In this document: positions 1 to 8,197 of the stretch, one piece after another | Numbering within the stretch: position 1 is the stretch's first letter | Layout: every line of letters starts with the position of its first letter | Origin: Segatella baroniae B14 | Lineage (GTDB): Bacteria > Bacteroidota > Bacteroidia > Bacteroidales > Bacteroidaceae | Reading direction: 5' to 3' | DNA length: 64,000 bases | Assembly: GCF_022024235.1 (NCBI RefSeq) | Contig: NZ_CP091799.1 | Location: forward strand, 846,001 to 910,000 | The notes under the pieces: generated by a model | The model's input: only the letters and a program-made list of their open reading frames with translations | Told to the model about the DNA's origin: nothing | Database searches by the model: none | Position numbers and translations under genes: made by a program

Positions 1-1476
1 GTAGAGCCTACAAATGAAACTGTAGAAGAACTTACTGATCGTAACTCTGTATGGCGAAAGGAATTACGTGCTTCTATGAAACCTAAAGAACGCTCTGCTA
101 TTGACCGTGCAATTATGCAAGAACTCGATCCTGTGTATCGTGCAACTACACGTTTGGAAGAAGTTAATATAGGATTAACAAAAGAACAGGCACTACTTGA
201 GGCAAAACGCTGTTTAGATTGCGGTAAACCTTCATGCGTAGAAGGTTGTCCTGTAAATATCAACATTCCTTCATTTGTTAAGAATATAGAGCGTGGCCAG
301 TTTCTTGCAGCTGCTAAAGTCTTGAAAAATACATCAGCCCTCCCTGCCGTTTGTGGACGAGTTTGTCCACAAGAAAAGCAATGTGAAAGTAAATGTATTC
401 ACATTAAAATGGGTGGTAAAGCTGTTGCTATTGGCTATTTGGAACGATTTGCTGCTGATTATGAGCGACAGAGCGGACAGGTTGCATTACCACAAATGGC
501 CACTCCTAATGGCATTAAGGTTGCAGTTGTTGGTTCTGGCCCTGCGGGGTTAAGTTTTGCTGGTGATATGGTAAAGAAAGGCTATGATGTATTTGTATTC
601 GAAGCACTTCATGAAATTGGAGGCGTGCTGAAATATGGTATACCAGAGTTCAGATTACCAAATCGTATTGTTGATGTAGAAATAGAGAACCTTCGTAAAA
701 TGGGAGTTCATTTTATTACAGACTGTATAGTCGGTAAAACTATTTCAGTAGAGGAGTTAGAAGAAAAAGGATTTAAGGGTATTTTTGTAGCATCAGGTGC
801 AGGCTTGCCTCGCTTTATGAATATACCTGGCGAAAATGCCTTAAATATTATGTCTTCCAACGAGTATCTTACTCGTGTAAACTTGATGGACGCAGCAGAC
901 CCAACAACAGATACCCCTATTAATTTGGGTAAAAAGGTAATCGTTGTTGGCGGTGGTAATACTGCGATGGACTCATGTAGAACAGCTAAACGCTTAGGTG
1001 CAGAGGTCGCTATCGTATATCGCCGCTCTGAACAAGAAATGCCAGCCCGTCTTGAGGAAGTAAAACATGCAAAAGAAGAAGGTATCAACTTTATGACCCT
1101 TCACAATCCAAAAGAATATCTTGTAGATGAGAATGGTGCAGTAAAAGCTGCAGTTCTTGAAGTGATGGAACTAGGCGAACCGGATGAATCTGGACGTCGT
1201 AGTCCTGTTCCTACAGGTGAGACAGTTACTATGGAATGTGATCAGGTAATTGTGGCTATAGGTGTTTCACCTAATCCACTGGTACCTAATAGTATTCCTG
1301 GTCTGGAGCTAGGCCGCAAAAATACAATTGCCGTAAATGACGAAATGCAATCATCACGTAGCGATCTCTTTGCAGGAGGTGATATTGTTCGTGGTGGTGC
1401 AACTGTAATTCTCGCCATGGGTGATGGACGTAAGGCAGCAGCCAACATGGATAAGAAGCTTCAGGCTGATGTTTAA
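1..1476 (+). CDS. gltA: NADPH-dependent glutamate synthase-like oxidoreductase, C-terminal part (5' end outside window)
   Basis: The frame is open from base 1, so the gene begins upstream. The ATG at 76 is probably internal. In many Bacteroidales this module is fused behind a dihydroorotate-dehydrogenase-B-type FAD/NAD subunit, and the open upstream frame fits that. The visible part has the N-terminal Fe-S cysteine region of the glutamate synthase small-subunit family (RCLDCGKPSCVEGCP, then VCGRVCPQEKQCESKC). A FAD-binding GSGPAG motif and a second nucleotide-binding GGGNTAMD motif follow, then the C-terminal AGGDIVRGG flavin motif. Such proteins pass electrons from NAD(P)H through FAD and Fe-S clusters in the cytosol. 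The true partner (glutamate synthesis or ferredoxin/NADP reduction) cannot be decided here. The family call is firm, the exact reaction less so. Confidence 0.85.
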   Translation, partial: VEPTNETVEELTDRNSVWRKELRASMKPKERSAIDRAIMQELDPVYRATTRLEEVNIGLTKEQALLEAKRCLDCGKPSCVEGCPVNINIPSFVKNIERGQFLAAAKVLKNTSALPAVCGRVCPQEKQCESKCIHIKMGGKAVAIGYLERFAADYERQSGQVALPQMATPNGIKVAVVGSGPAGLSFAGDMVKKGYDVFVFEALHEIGGVLKYGIPEFRLPNRIVDVEIENLRKMGVHFITDCIVGKTISVEELEEKGFKGIFVASGAGLPRFMNIPGENALNIMSSNEYLTRVNLMDAADPTTDTPINLGKKVIVVGGGNTAMDSCRTAKRLGAEVAIVYRRSEQEMPARLEEVKHAKEEGINFMTLHNPKEYLVDENGAVKAAVLEVMELGEPDESGRRSPVPTGETVTMECDQVIVAIGVSPNPLVPNSIPGLELGRKNTIAVNDEMQSSRSDLFAGGDIVRGGATVILAMGDGRKAAANMDKKLQADV

Positions 1477-1488
1477 TTAAAATTTGAA

Positions 1489-1857
1489 ATGAACGCATTT
1501 TATACAGTATTATTACTCCTACTAAGTAATACATTCATGACATTAGCTTGGTATGGACATTTAAAATTACAAGAAACAGGGGTCAGTAACAACTGGCCTC
1601 TGTTAGCTGTTATCGCATTTAGTTGGGGTATTGCTTTTTTTGAATATTGTTGTCAAGTACCCGCAAATCGTATAGGTTTTATAGATAATGGTGGACCTTT
1701 TACATTGGTACAACTTAAAGTTATTCAGGAAGTAATCTCATTAATAGTTTTTGCAATTATTGCTAATATTCTTTTCCAAGGACAGAGTTTGCATTGGAAT
1801 CATTTTGCAGCATTTGCATGTTTACTAGCTGCTGTTTATTTCGTTTTTATGAAGTAG
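1489..1857 (+). CDS. DUF486 family small membrane protein
   Basis: A 122-residue protein with four evident hydrophobic segments (about residues 3-23, 36-55, 79-98 and 103-121). The motifs WGIAFFEYCCQVPANRIG and FTLVQLKVIQEVI are typical of the DUF486 family, related to drug/metabolite transporters of the small multidrug resistance type. It starts 12 bases after the oxidoreductase stop and is probably co-transcribed with it. Its substrate is unknown. The family assignment rests on recognised motifs. Confidence 0.8.
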   Translation: MNAFYTVLLLLLSNTFMTLAWYGHLKLQETGVSNNWPLLAVIAFSWGIAFFEYCCQVPANRIGFIDNGGPFTLVQLKVIQEVISLIVFAIIANILFQGQSLHWNHFAAFACLLAAVYFVFMK

Positions 1858-1886
1858 AACATGGAATGGTAAAAAAAGTCAAAACT

Positions 1887-1918
1887 TTTGTTCTATTACT
1901 AGAAAAAATGTAACTTTG
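1887..1918 (+). promoter_or_regulatory. Bacteroidota-type promoter for the nucleoside phosphorylase gene
   Basis: TTTG at 1887-1890, 20 bases, then TAACTTTG at 1911-1918. This matches the Bacteroidota sigma-ABfr consensus (TTTG, N19-21, TAnnTTTG). The start codon lies 75 bases downstream at 1993. Confidence 0.7.
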
Positions 1919-1992
1919 TATTTTAGATTTAAGACATTATTACTGAATTAAATCCAAGAGAAGAAAATTATTAATAAGCAAAACTAAGAACT

Positions 1993-2865
1993 ATGAGCAA
2001 ATATTTTGCAGAATCAGAATTAATTATAAATGAAGATGGAAGTGTCTTTCACTTACACCTTAAACCAGAGCACTTAGCTGATAAGGTTATTCTTGTAGGA
2101 GATCCTGGCCGAGTTGCTTTAGTTGCTTCTCACTTTGACTCAATTGAAGATGAAGTAGAAAATCGTGAATTCAAAACTGTTACGGGAACTTATAATGGCA
2201 AGCGTATTACTGTGCAAAGCACAGGCATAGGATGTGATAATATCGATATTGTTTTAAATGAATTGGATGCATTAGCGAATATAGATTTTAAGACTCGAAC
2301 AGAAAACCCAGAACATCGTGAATTAACGATTGTACGTATCGGTACATGTGGTGGTTTACAACCTAATACCCCTATCGGAACCTATGTTGCAAGTGTAAAG
2401 AGTATAGGTTTTGATGGACTGCTTAATTTTTATGCTGGACGAAATGAGGCTTGCGATTTAGATTTCGAAAAAGAATTCAAGAAGCAAGTTTCTTGGAATC
2501 CACAAATTGGCAATCCTTATGTATCTGTAGCAGATAAAGAGTTGGTAGATCGCATAGCTGGCGATGATATGGTTCGTGGTGTAACTATCGCTTGTGGTGG
2601 TTTCTTTGGACCACAAGGTCGAGAATTACGTCTACCTCTGGCAGATCCTACTTTGAACCAAAAAATTGAAAACTTTGAGTATCAGAATCTTCGTATTTGT
2701 AATTTTGAAATGGAATCATCTGCAGTTGCAGGTCTTGCTAAATTGATGGGACATAAAGCTACTACAGTATGTATGGTTATTGCTAATCGATTGGCAGGTG
2801 AAGCTAATTCTAGTTATAAGAATACTATAGACGGTTTGATAGAAAAAGTACTAGTGAGAATCTAA
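1993..2865 (+). CDS. nucleoside phosphorylase (uridine phosphorylase-like)
   Basis: 290 residues, usual for the family. The N-terminal VILVGDPGRVALVA is the phosphate-binding segment of the PNP/UDP family. RIGTCGGLQ and the late FEMESSAVAG are the catalytic and ribose-binding signatures. The enzyme cleaves nucleosides with phosphate to a free base and ribose-1-phosphate in the cytosol, for salvage. Uridine is the likely substrate, but purine nucleosides cannot be excluded from sequence alone. It has its own promoter and is followed 21 bases later by mnmE. Confidence 0.85.
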   Translation: MSKYFAESELIINEDGSVFHLHLKPEHLADKVILVGDPGRVALVASHFDSIEDEVENREFKTVTGTYNGKRITVQSTGIGCDNIDIVLNELDALANIDFKTRTENPEHRELTIVRIGTCGGLQPNTPIGTYVASVKSIGFDGLLNFYAGRNEACDLDFEKEFKKQVSWNPQIGNPYVSVADKELVDRIAGDDMVRGVTIACGGFFGPQGRELRLPLADPTLNQKIENFEYQNLRICNFEMESSAVAGLAKLMGHKATTVCMVIANRLAGEANSSYKNTIDGLIEKVLVRI

Positions 2866-2886
2866 TTATTTAGAGATAAAAAAAAC

Positions 2887-4251
2887 ATGACAAATCAATC
2901 TATTTGCGCCCTTGCCACTAAAGCAGGTGGCGCAATTGCTATTATTAGAGTCAGTGGCGATGACAGTATCGCCATAACGGACCAGATATTTCAGGGTCGC
3001 AAGTCATTGACAGAAGTTAAAGCAAATTCTGTGCATTATGGTAATATTATCGACAAAGAAGGAAATACAATAGATGATGTTCTAATTTCTGTATTTCATG
3101 CCCCTCATAGTTATACTGGAGAAAACAGCATAGAAATCAATTGTCATGGCAGTATATATATCGTTAAGAATATAATACAAGCACTTATTGAAAAAGGATG
3201 CCGTCAAGCTGGTCCAGGTGAATACACCCAGCGTGCATACCTTAATGGTAAGATGGATTTAAGCCAAGCTGAGGCTGTTGCAGATTTAATAGCAGCTACT
3301 AATAAGGCTACACATAAGCTTGCACTTAGCCAACTTAAAGGTCACTTTAGCAGCGAGTTAAGTACACTTCGCGAACAACTTCTTAAGTTAACAAGTCTGT
3401 TAGAATTAGAACTAGACTTCAGTGATCATGAAGAATTGGAATTTGCAGATCGCAGTGAATTACAAGCATTGGCAGAAAAAATAGATAAACGTATTACCAC
3501 CCTAGCCCATTCATTTGAAACAGGAAGAGCACTTAAGAACGGCATACCTGTGGCTATCATAGGAAAGACCAATGTAGGCAAAAGTACTCTACTCAACCAG
3601 CTTCTCCACGAGGAAAAGGCAATCGTCAGTGATATAGATGGAACAACACGAGATGTTATAGAAGATACCATTGATATTCATGGAGTTAATTTCCGTTTTA
3701 TTGATACAGCTGGTATTCGACAGACAGAAGATAAAGTAGAACAAATCGGAATAAAGCGGGCATATCAAAAGCTTGAAGAAGCAACTATTGTTTTGTGGAT
3801 TTTAGACAATCAACCATCTAAAGAAGAAGTATTAGATATCCAAAATCGTACAAAAGAGAAACAAGTAATTATCTTGAGCAATAAGATGGATATTAAGCCA
3901 CAATCTAGCTATAACTTCTATGACTTTAGACCATTTGCAGAATTACAAATTAGTGCCAAAGAAGGTATAGGTATTACAGAATTGGAACAAAAACTTTATG
4001 AAGCATCTGATATTCCAGAAATTGATGAAGATAGCATTATTGTTACCAGTGCCCGTCATTATGAAGCTTTAATAAGGGCAAAAGAAAGTATTGAGCGAGT
4101 CATAGAGGGTATGAAAATGAGCCTAAGTGGTGATCTTTTAGCTGAAGATCTTCGTATATGTTTGCAAGAGCTTGCTGATATAACAGGAGGTCAGATTACA
4201 ACTCACGAAGTTTTAGGAAATATATTTAAGCATTTCTGCGTGGGGAAATAA
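2887..4251 (+). CDS. mnmE: tRNA-modification GTPase MnmE (TrmE)
   Basis: 454 residues, normal length. The N-terminal tetrahydrofolate-binding domain (GEYTQRAYLNGKMDL) is followed by the inserted G domain: GKTNVGKST as P-loop, DIDGTTRD, then DTAG. The conserved C-terminal CxGK (FCVGK) closes the protein. With MnmG it installs the 5-carboxymethylaminomethyl group on the wobble uridine of certain tRNAs. The gene is intact despite lying directly against an integrase gene. Its last 18 bases correspond to the attachment site used by other mobile elements that target this gene. The final codons (tgc gtg ggg) are GC-rich compared with the rest of the gene. Confidence 0.95.
   Translation: MTNQSICALATKAGGAIAIIRVSGDDSIAITDQIFQGRKSLTEVKANSVHYGNIIDKEGNTIDDVLISVFHAPHSYTGENSIEINCHGSIYIVKNIIQALIEKGCRQAGPGEYTQRAYLNGKMDLSQAEAVADLIAATNKATHKLALSQLKGHFSSELSTLREQLLKLTSLLELELDFSDHEELEFADRSELQALAEKIDKRITTLAHSFETGRALKNGIPVAIIGKTNVGKSTLLNQLLHEEKAIVSDIDGTTRDVIEDTIDIHGVNFRFIDTAGIRQTEDKVEQIGIKRAYQKLEEATIVLWILDNQPSKEEVLDIQNRTKEKQVIILSNKMDIKPQSSYNFYDFRPFAELQISAKEGIGITELEQKLYEASDIPEIDEDSIIVTSARHYEALIRAKESIERVIEGMKMSLSGDLLAEDLRICLQELADITGGQITTHEVLGNIFKHFCVGK
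4234..4251 (+). other. candidate attachment site (attL) at the 3' end of mnmE
   Basis: The last 18 bases of mnmE (TTCTGCGTGGGGAAATAA) encode FCVGK and the stop. The equivalent 18 bases are the known integration core of SGI1-type islands in proteobacteria. Here an integrase gene starts 233 bases downstream and all genes after it are mobile-element-like, so the boundary is inferred to lie here. I could not find a second copy inside the window; attR should lie beyond the right edge. Confidence 0.5.
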
Positions 4252-4368
4252 AGAAATTAAAAAACAACCATTTATAAATCAAAAAAAAGACAAAAATCAG
4301 CGTATAAAGCCCATAATTGCTGATGATTGCCAATTTTTAAGATTTTTTAATATTTGGTCTTTTTTGTT

Positions 4369-4398
4369 CTTGATAATCATTTTTAAAGCATAATTTTG
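4369..4398 (+). promoter_or_regulatory. probable integrase promoter
   Basis: TAATTTTG at 4391-4398 matches the Bacteroidota -7 element TAnnTTTG. CTTG at 4369-4372, 18 bases upstream, is a weak -33. The -7 element overlaps the first base of the nested inverted repeats, so a protein bound there would be placed to control the integrase gene. Confidence 0.5.
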
Positions 4399-4459
4399 TC
4401 ACCCAGTGGTCACCCGAGGGGTCCGAGTGACCACAATTTGGTCACCCAGGTGACAAAAT
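4393..4459. repeat. nested inverted repeats / GTCAC iterons upstream of the integrase
   Basis: Outer arms ATTTTGTCACC (4393-4403) and GGTGACAAAAT (4449-4459) are perfect inverses. Inner arms GTGGTCA (4406-4412) and TGACCAC (4428-4434) are also perfect inverses. GTCACCC occurs directly at 4398, 4409 and 4441, with inverse copies near 4427 and 4449. GTCACC-CA-GGTGAC (4441-4454) is itself a palindrome. Candidate roles are arm-type integrase or excisionase sites, an autoregulatory operator, or a 5' UTR structure. The rest of 4252-4484 is AT-rich with no gene. Confidence 0.7.
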
Positions 4460-4484
4460 CAGAATGTTTTAAAAATTTTCAGCT

Positions 4485-5702
4485 ATGACAGAAAAGACTG
4501 AATCTAATGGTCGAAAGGAGACCGTTACCATCCGTGAGAAAGTGCTTTCAGATGGCACTTCAAGTTTGTATCTTGACATTAGGCACAACGGCAAAAGAAG
4601 CCGTGAGTTTCTGAAACTTTATCTTTTGCCAGGCAGTTCTCGTGCCATCAAGGAACAGAACCGTCAGACAATGACCAAGGCAGAAACTATCCGTTCTGAG
4701 CGACTGATTGAAATTCAGAAAGGCTCTTACGAAGTTCTTCAGCAGTACAAGACAAACACATACTTTCTTCCTTATTATAGGAAAATGTGTAAGGAGCGTT
4801 TCCGAACCGACAGTCAGGGGACTTGGGGTAACTGGAGAAGCTGTCTCCGCTATCTCGAAGCCTATTGCGACGAATCAACGACCTTCAGTGAGATTACACC
4901 AGAATGGGTCAAAGGCTTCAAGGATTTCCTCGACAATGTTGAAAAGGACTCTTGCAAACGTAAAGACCGTGAGAAGGTCAGCGTATTCAACGGATTATCG
5001 CTTAACTCCAAGCATTCTTATTTCAACAAACTAAAAGCATGCCTCAATGCTGCCTTTGAAGAACACATCATTGTGGTAAATCCGCTACGTGGTGTAAAGG
5101 GTTTCAAGCAGGATGAAGTAGCTCGAGAGCATCTCAGCTGGGAAGAAGTAGTAAAGCTCGATGCAACCCCATGCAGATATCCTGTTCTGAAGAACGCTTT
5201 CTTGTTCTCTTGCTTCACCGGACTCAGAAAGTCAGACATTGAAAGACTGACTTGGGGCGAAGTACAAAAATTCGATGGATTTACACGAATCGTTTGGAAA
5301 CAGAAAAAAACTGGTGGTCAGGAGTATCTTGACATCCCTGAGCAAGCAGTCAAGTATCTTGGTACACCACAGGAAGAACCTGATACACCAGTCTTCAAGG
5401 GATTTCTAAATGGAGCCCTCCTTTCTCTTGAATTGCGTCGATGGATGCTGGCAGCGTCTATCAATAAAGACATAACATACCACTGCAGCCGTCATACTTT
5501 TGCCGTACTTATGCTGAACTTTGGAGCAGACATCTATACAGTTTCCAAAATGCTCGGTCACAGGGAAATTGCAACTACACAGATTTATGCGCGTGTTCTT
5601 GATGAGAAAAAGCGAGCAGCAATCATGCTTTTCCCCGAACTTGATGGAGTAAAGACAGGAGAAAATATCAAAGTCTCAGCGAAACATACTAAAAGGAATT
5701 GA
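4485..5702 (+). CDS. int: tyrosine recombinase (integrase of the conjugative element)
   Basis: 405 residues. The N-terminal arm-binding and core-binding domains are followed by a phage-integrase catalytic domain with a full active site: R248 (TGLRKSD), K near 274 (WKQKKTGG), H333-x-x-R336 (HCSRHTF), H359 (MLGHRE) and the nucleophile Y368 (TQIYAR). It cuts and rejoins DNA at the attachment sites, so it integrates and excises the element. Its position next to mnmE and its orientation away from it mark the left end. A four-base gap separates it from the next gene, suggesting co-transcription. Confidence 0.93.
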   Translation: MTEKTESNGRKETVTIREKVLSDGTSSLYLDIRHNGKRSREFLKLYLLPGSSRAIKEQNRQTMTKAETIRSERLIEIQKGSYEVLQQYKTNTYFLPYYRKMCKERFRTDSQGTWGNWRSCLRYLEAYCDESTTFSEITPEWVKGFKDFLDNVEKDSCKRKDREKVSVFNGLSLNSKHSYFNKLKACLNAAFEEHIIVVNPLRGVKGFKQDEVAREHLSWEEVVKLDATPCRYPVLKNAFLFSCFTGLRKSDIERLTWGEVQKFDGFTRIVWKQKKTGGQEYLDIPEQAVKYLGTPQEEPDTPVFKGFLNGALLSLELRRWMLAASINKDITYHCSRHTFAVLMLNFGADIYTVSKMLGHREIATTQIYARVLDEKKRAAIMLFPELDGVKTGENIKVSAKHTKRN

Positions 5703-5705
5703 ACC

Positions 5706-6761
5706 ATGAACAGACAAGAAGTTGTAATTGCACTTGCAAAAATCAATCTGATGAACAAGCAAGTTGCTTACTGGATAGAACTTGAACAGGATATGGACAA
5801 CATCTCGATTGCACTTGACCTTGGTGTTATCCCTGGATGGATTGATGAAATTCTTGACTTCATGAAGAACAATTCGTGTCTTCCTGTCGTTAAATTTGTC
5901 AGTAAGATGTTTTCCATCAATCTTCTGAAAGAATCATTGAAGAAAGGTAAACTAATATGGAAACAGAGAACCTTCAAACTGCTTTCTTCTTTTGCTGGCT
6001 CAATAGATAAACTGTATTCTACATCCTCCATATATTATAAGATATACAAGCAAAGTCCTTATGGAGACCTTGAAGATGCGTTGTCAAACGACAAGGGAGT
6101 TGAACTGTTAAGACGAGCTGTGAATGCGGGCTATCTTAAATCCAACTACCTTCCATCCAAAGGCACGACACTCTTGGAACTGAAAGCAATTGCCTGGGGA
6201 GTTGGTCAGGCTCTAAAGATCAGATGGCGAGAGCAATGGGTAACATTCGAGCGACAGTGGAAACTTGACAGAATCGGCAATTTACCCATTCCCGACAACT
6301 TTGAGCGTCAATGTAAGAAGATAATAGAACTTTATCCTGAAGTAGATTATGCTCCTTTGAGTGCAGTTAAGGAAGATGCGTTTTTCAATAAACCACGATG
6401 TGAGTCAAGGATAGAAGAACTGTTTCTGGCACTTGTCACCTATGGATATATTGACAGGAAAACAATGTTTAATCAGTTTCAGCGGATATTTGGCATCCAT
6501 ACAGAGAAAGATTGCATTTCTGAAATTAAGCCTGTTGCTTGGATCAAAGACCAACGTTCGCTGACATACTTCGTTTACTTTGCATTCGGAAAACAGAACC
6601 ATGAACTTTGGGTTAAGGCTCAAAATTGTTTCGTTGTTAATGGCAGAAAGCCGAATAAAGGAAGTCTTAAAACAGGTATGATAGCATTAAAAAGAGACCA
6701 TCCAGACATAGAGCAGTACGACCCTTGTTTGCTAATTCTGGCTAAACAATTTAATCGATAA
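5706..6761 (+). CDS. hypothetical protein of the integrase operon
   Basis: 351 residues, no signal peptide and no clear membrane segment. I do not recognise a family. The C-terminal third (SLTYFVYFAFGKQNHELWVK, then GRKPNKGSLKTG) looks like a conserved core of Bacteroidales mobile-element proteins placed beside an integrase. It begins four bases after int and ends before a strong terminator, so the two form one transcription unit. A role in integration, excision or its regulation is inferred only from position. Confidence 0.7.
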   Translation: MNRQEVVIALAKINLMNKQVAYWIELEQDMDNISIALDLGVIPGWIDEILDFMKNNSCLPVVKFVSKMFSINLLKESLKKGKLIWKQRTFKLLSSFAGSIDKLYSTSSIYYKIYKQSPYGDLEDALSNDKGVELLRRAVNAGYLKSNYLPSKGTTLLELKAIAWGVGQALKIRWREQWVTFERQWKLDRIGNLPIPDNFERQCKKIIELYPEVDYAPLSAVKEDAFFNKPRCESRIEELFLALVTYGYIDRKTMFNQFQRIFGIHTEKDCISEIKPVAWIKDQRSLTYFVYFAFGKQNHELWVKAQNCFVVNGRKPNKGSLKTGMIALKRDHPDIEQYDPCLLILAKQFNR

Positions 6762-6791
6762 AAACTATAATTTAGAAATAGCTGAATAATA

Positions 6792-6833
6792 GTTCCGTCA
6801 GTGTGGAAAATGCCCATACTGACGGACTTTTTT
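6792..6833 (+). terminator. Rho-independent terminator after the int operon
   Basis: Arms GTTCCGTCAGTGTGG and CCCATACTGACGGAC form a near-perfect 15-bp stem around a short loop (AAAATG), followed by CTTTTTT-type T residues. It ends the int/hypothetical unit. Confidence 0.85.
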
Positions 6834-6982
6834 GTATCAAATCGGAAAACAATTGTGACTTGTCCCATACTTTGGAGCTACTTTGGGTTAATTTCGCGTC
6901 CCCAAAGCGCAAAAAGCAAATAAAACCTAATAGACAAGGGAGTTAAACTCCTGTTTTTACAATAACATTAAACAATTACACG

Positions 6983-7030
6983 ATGAAGAAAGACATTTCA
7001 TCATCCTCTCTCTTTTTGTGTTGAGAGAGG
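6983..7030 (+). promoter_or_regulatory. possible leader peptide and hairpin before the 255-residue gene
   Basis: An ATG at 6983 opens a 13-codon frame (MKKDISSSSLFLC, stop at 7022-7024). Within and just after it, CCTCTCTC (7005-7012) and GAGAGAGG (7023-7030) form a perfect 8-bp stem ending 11 bases before the GTG start of the next gene. Such a short frame overlapping a hairpin could be a translational leader or attenuator, or it could be chance. Upstream, 6834-6982 holds no gene; GGAGTTAAACTCC near 6940 is a small stem followed by T residues. Confidence 0.35.
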
Positions 7031-7040
7031 CGGTTCACGT

Positions 7041-7808
7041 GTGGAGCATGTTGAACCATGTGTCGGTGTAGATGGCCTATTCCGTCTATGCCGCGAGTGT
7101 ATCACCCTCTATCAGGAGGAAGTTATTAAACGGGGAAGAGACTATTACAGGTTTGCAAACAGTTTCCTTCTCAGCCACCAGTTCCACGATGCAACGGATG
7201 CCCACAGCAAGAACGAACACAACATGAATCTCGGCACCATGAGGGACTTGCTATTGGACAACCGTCCAATTGTGGAGAATCACTTTCGTGATGGCTTCAC
7301 GTCCAATGAGCAGCTTGCGCTCATCTTCAACGAGCTCGACCGCGGAGAGAACGTTGCTTCGGCACATCCCTTCGTTTCATGTTCAGAACCTGCATGTCAG
7401 GTTCGTGCGACAGACTTTGAGGCTGCAATGTCTGATGAACTGCTGGAGAAGATTACTGAATGTATCAACTCGTGCCATCTGTTCACTACAGAACTTACAA
7501 AAGAGACAGTCAGACATCTTTTTGATTGTACTCTTTCCTCTCCTGTTACGTGCAAGAACATTCGCTTGGTTTCCCTTTTTTTTGATGGTCTGAGAAAGAC
7601 GTCTGTTATTTCAAGATCTTGGCAGAAGGTTATCGAAAAACATAAGATGTTTGTAAAGAGCGATGGTGTCACTTATGTTTGTGCACATGATCTGTCCGTT
7701 GCCCTTTACCAGATAAACAACAAGCAGGCAACGTCACTTAATCAGAAGATGTTTAAGCGACTTGAAGAAATCTACAAATTAATTTCTTCAGTAAATTCCA
7801 AAAAGTAA
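7041..7808 (+). CDS. hypothetical protein, element-specific
   Basis: 255 residues if started at the GTG at 7041. The frame is open back to a stop at 6984, but no ATG occurs there, so the start is uncertain. The N-terminus has a cysteine pair (FRLCREC) that could belong to a small metal site. The rest is helical, soluble and without a family I recognise. It lies between the int operon and the replication genes and is followed by two hairpins. The function is unknown. Confidence 0.55.
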   Translation: MEHVEPCVGVDGLFRLCRECITLYQEEVIKRGRDYYRFANSFLLSHQFHDATDAHSKNEHNMNLGTMRDLLLDNRPIVENHFRDGFTSNEQLALIFNELDRGENVASAHPFVSCSEPACQVRATDFEAAMSDELLEKITECINSCHLFTTELTKETVRHLFDCTLSSPVTCKNIRLVSLFFDGLRKTSVISRSWQKVIEKHKMFVKSDGVTYVCAHDLSVALYQINNKQATSLNQKMFKRLEEIYKLISSVNSKK

Positions 7809-7859
7809 CTGTCAAGCAATAACTTGATAATAGGCTTGACAGTGGACTTTACTGTCAAG
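7809..7859 (+). promoter_or_regulatory. alternative hairpins (CTGTCAAG repeats)
   Basis: CTGTCAAGC (7809-7817) pairs perfectly with GCTTGACAG (7834-7842). A further CTGTCAAG (7852-7859) could pair with the same middle arm. The three segments therefore allow two mutually exclusive stems, as in attenuators or tandem operator sites. T-rich sequence follows. Confidence 0.45.
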
Positions 7860-7897
7860 TTTTAGCTTTGGAAGTAAAGTTTTTGTCCTTTATTTTT

Positions 7898-7934
7898 GCT
7901 CCCCGTAACCGGTTACATGCCCCTTACGAGGAGC
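7898..7934 (+). terminator. hairpin upstream of the excisionase-like operon
   Basis: GCTCCCCGTAA (7898-7908) pairs with TTACGAGGAGC (7924-7934) with one bulge, followed by ATTTTCTTT. Inside lies the perfect 12-base palindrome GTAACCGGTTAC (7905-7916). It could end transcription from upstream or act as an operator for the following genes. Confidence 0.45.
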
Positions 7935-7969
7935 ATTTTCTTTAAGTCTAACCAATAAAAAACAATCCT

Positions 7970-8197
7970 ATGCAAAAAAATGTAAGACCTGCCGTTCCCG
8001 GCACTAACAGACAATTGATGCAGCTGGTAACAGAACATGCATCTTCCCCACCCTTGTCGCTTGCGCAACGTGTTTCCCAGCTTGAATTATTCCTAAGAAA
8101 GTTGGGGCCAGCCGACGAGCTGAAGCTACGTATTCAGAATCTTGAAAAACTTACATATAACGCTAAAAACACTCACACTAATGGCTTTGACATCTGA
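7970..8197 (+). CDS. small hypothetical protein
   Basis: 75 residues, soluble, with a helical middle (LSLAQRVSQLELFLRKLG). The similar spacing of hydrophobic residues in the next gene (a coiled coil before its HTH) suggests the two are related in build. Its end overlaps the start of the HTH gene by 17 bases, which suggests translational coupling. I recognise no family. Confidence 0.55.
   Translation: MQKNVRPAVPGTNRQLMQLVTEHASSPPLSLAQRVSQLELFLRKLGPADELKLRIQNLEKLTYNAKNTHTNGFDI

Noticed and set aside
5706..6761. RteC-type regulator
   Set aside because: Length and place would allow it, but I could not identify RteC motifs, so the gene is left unnamed.
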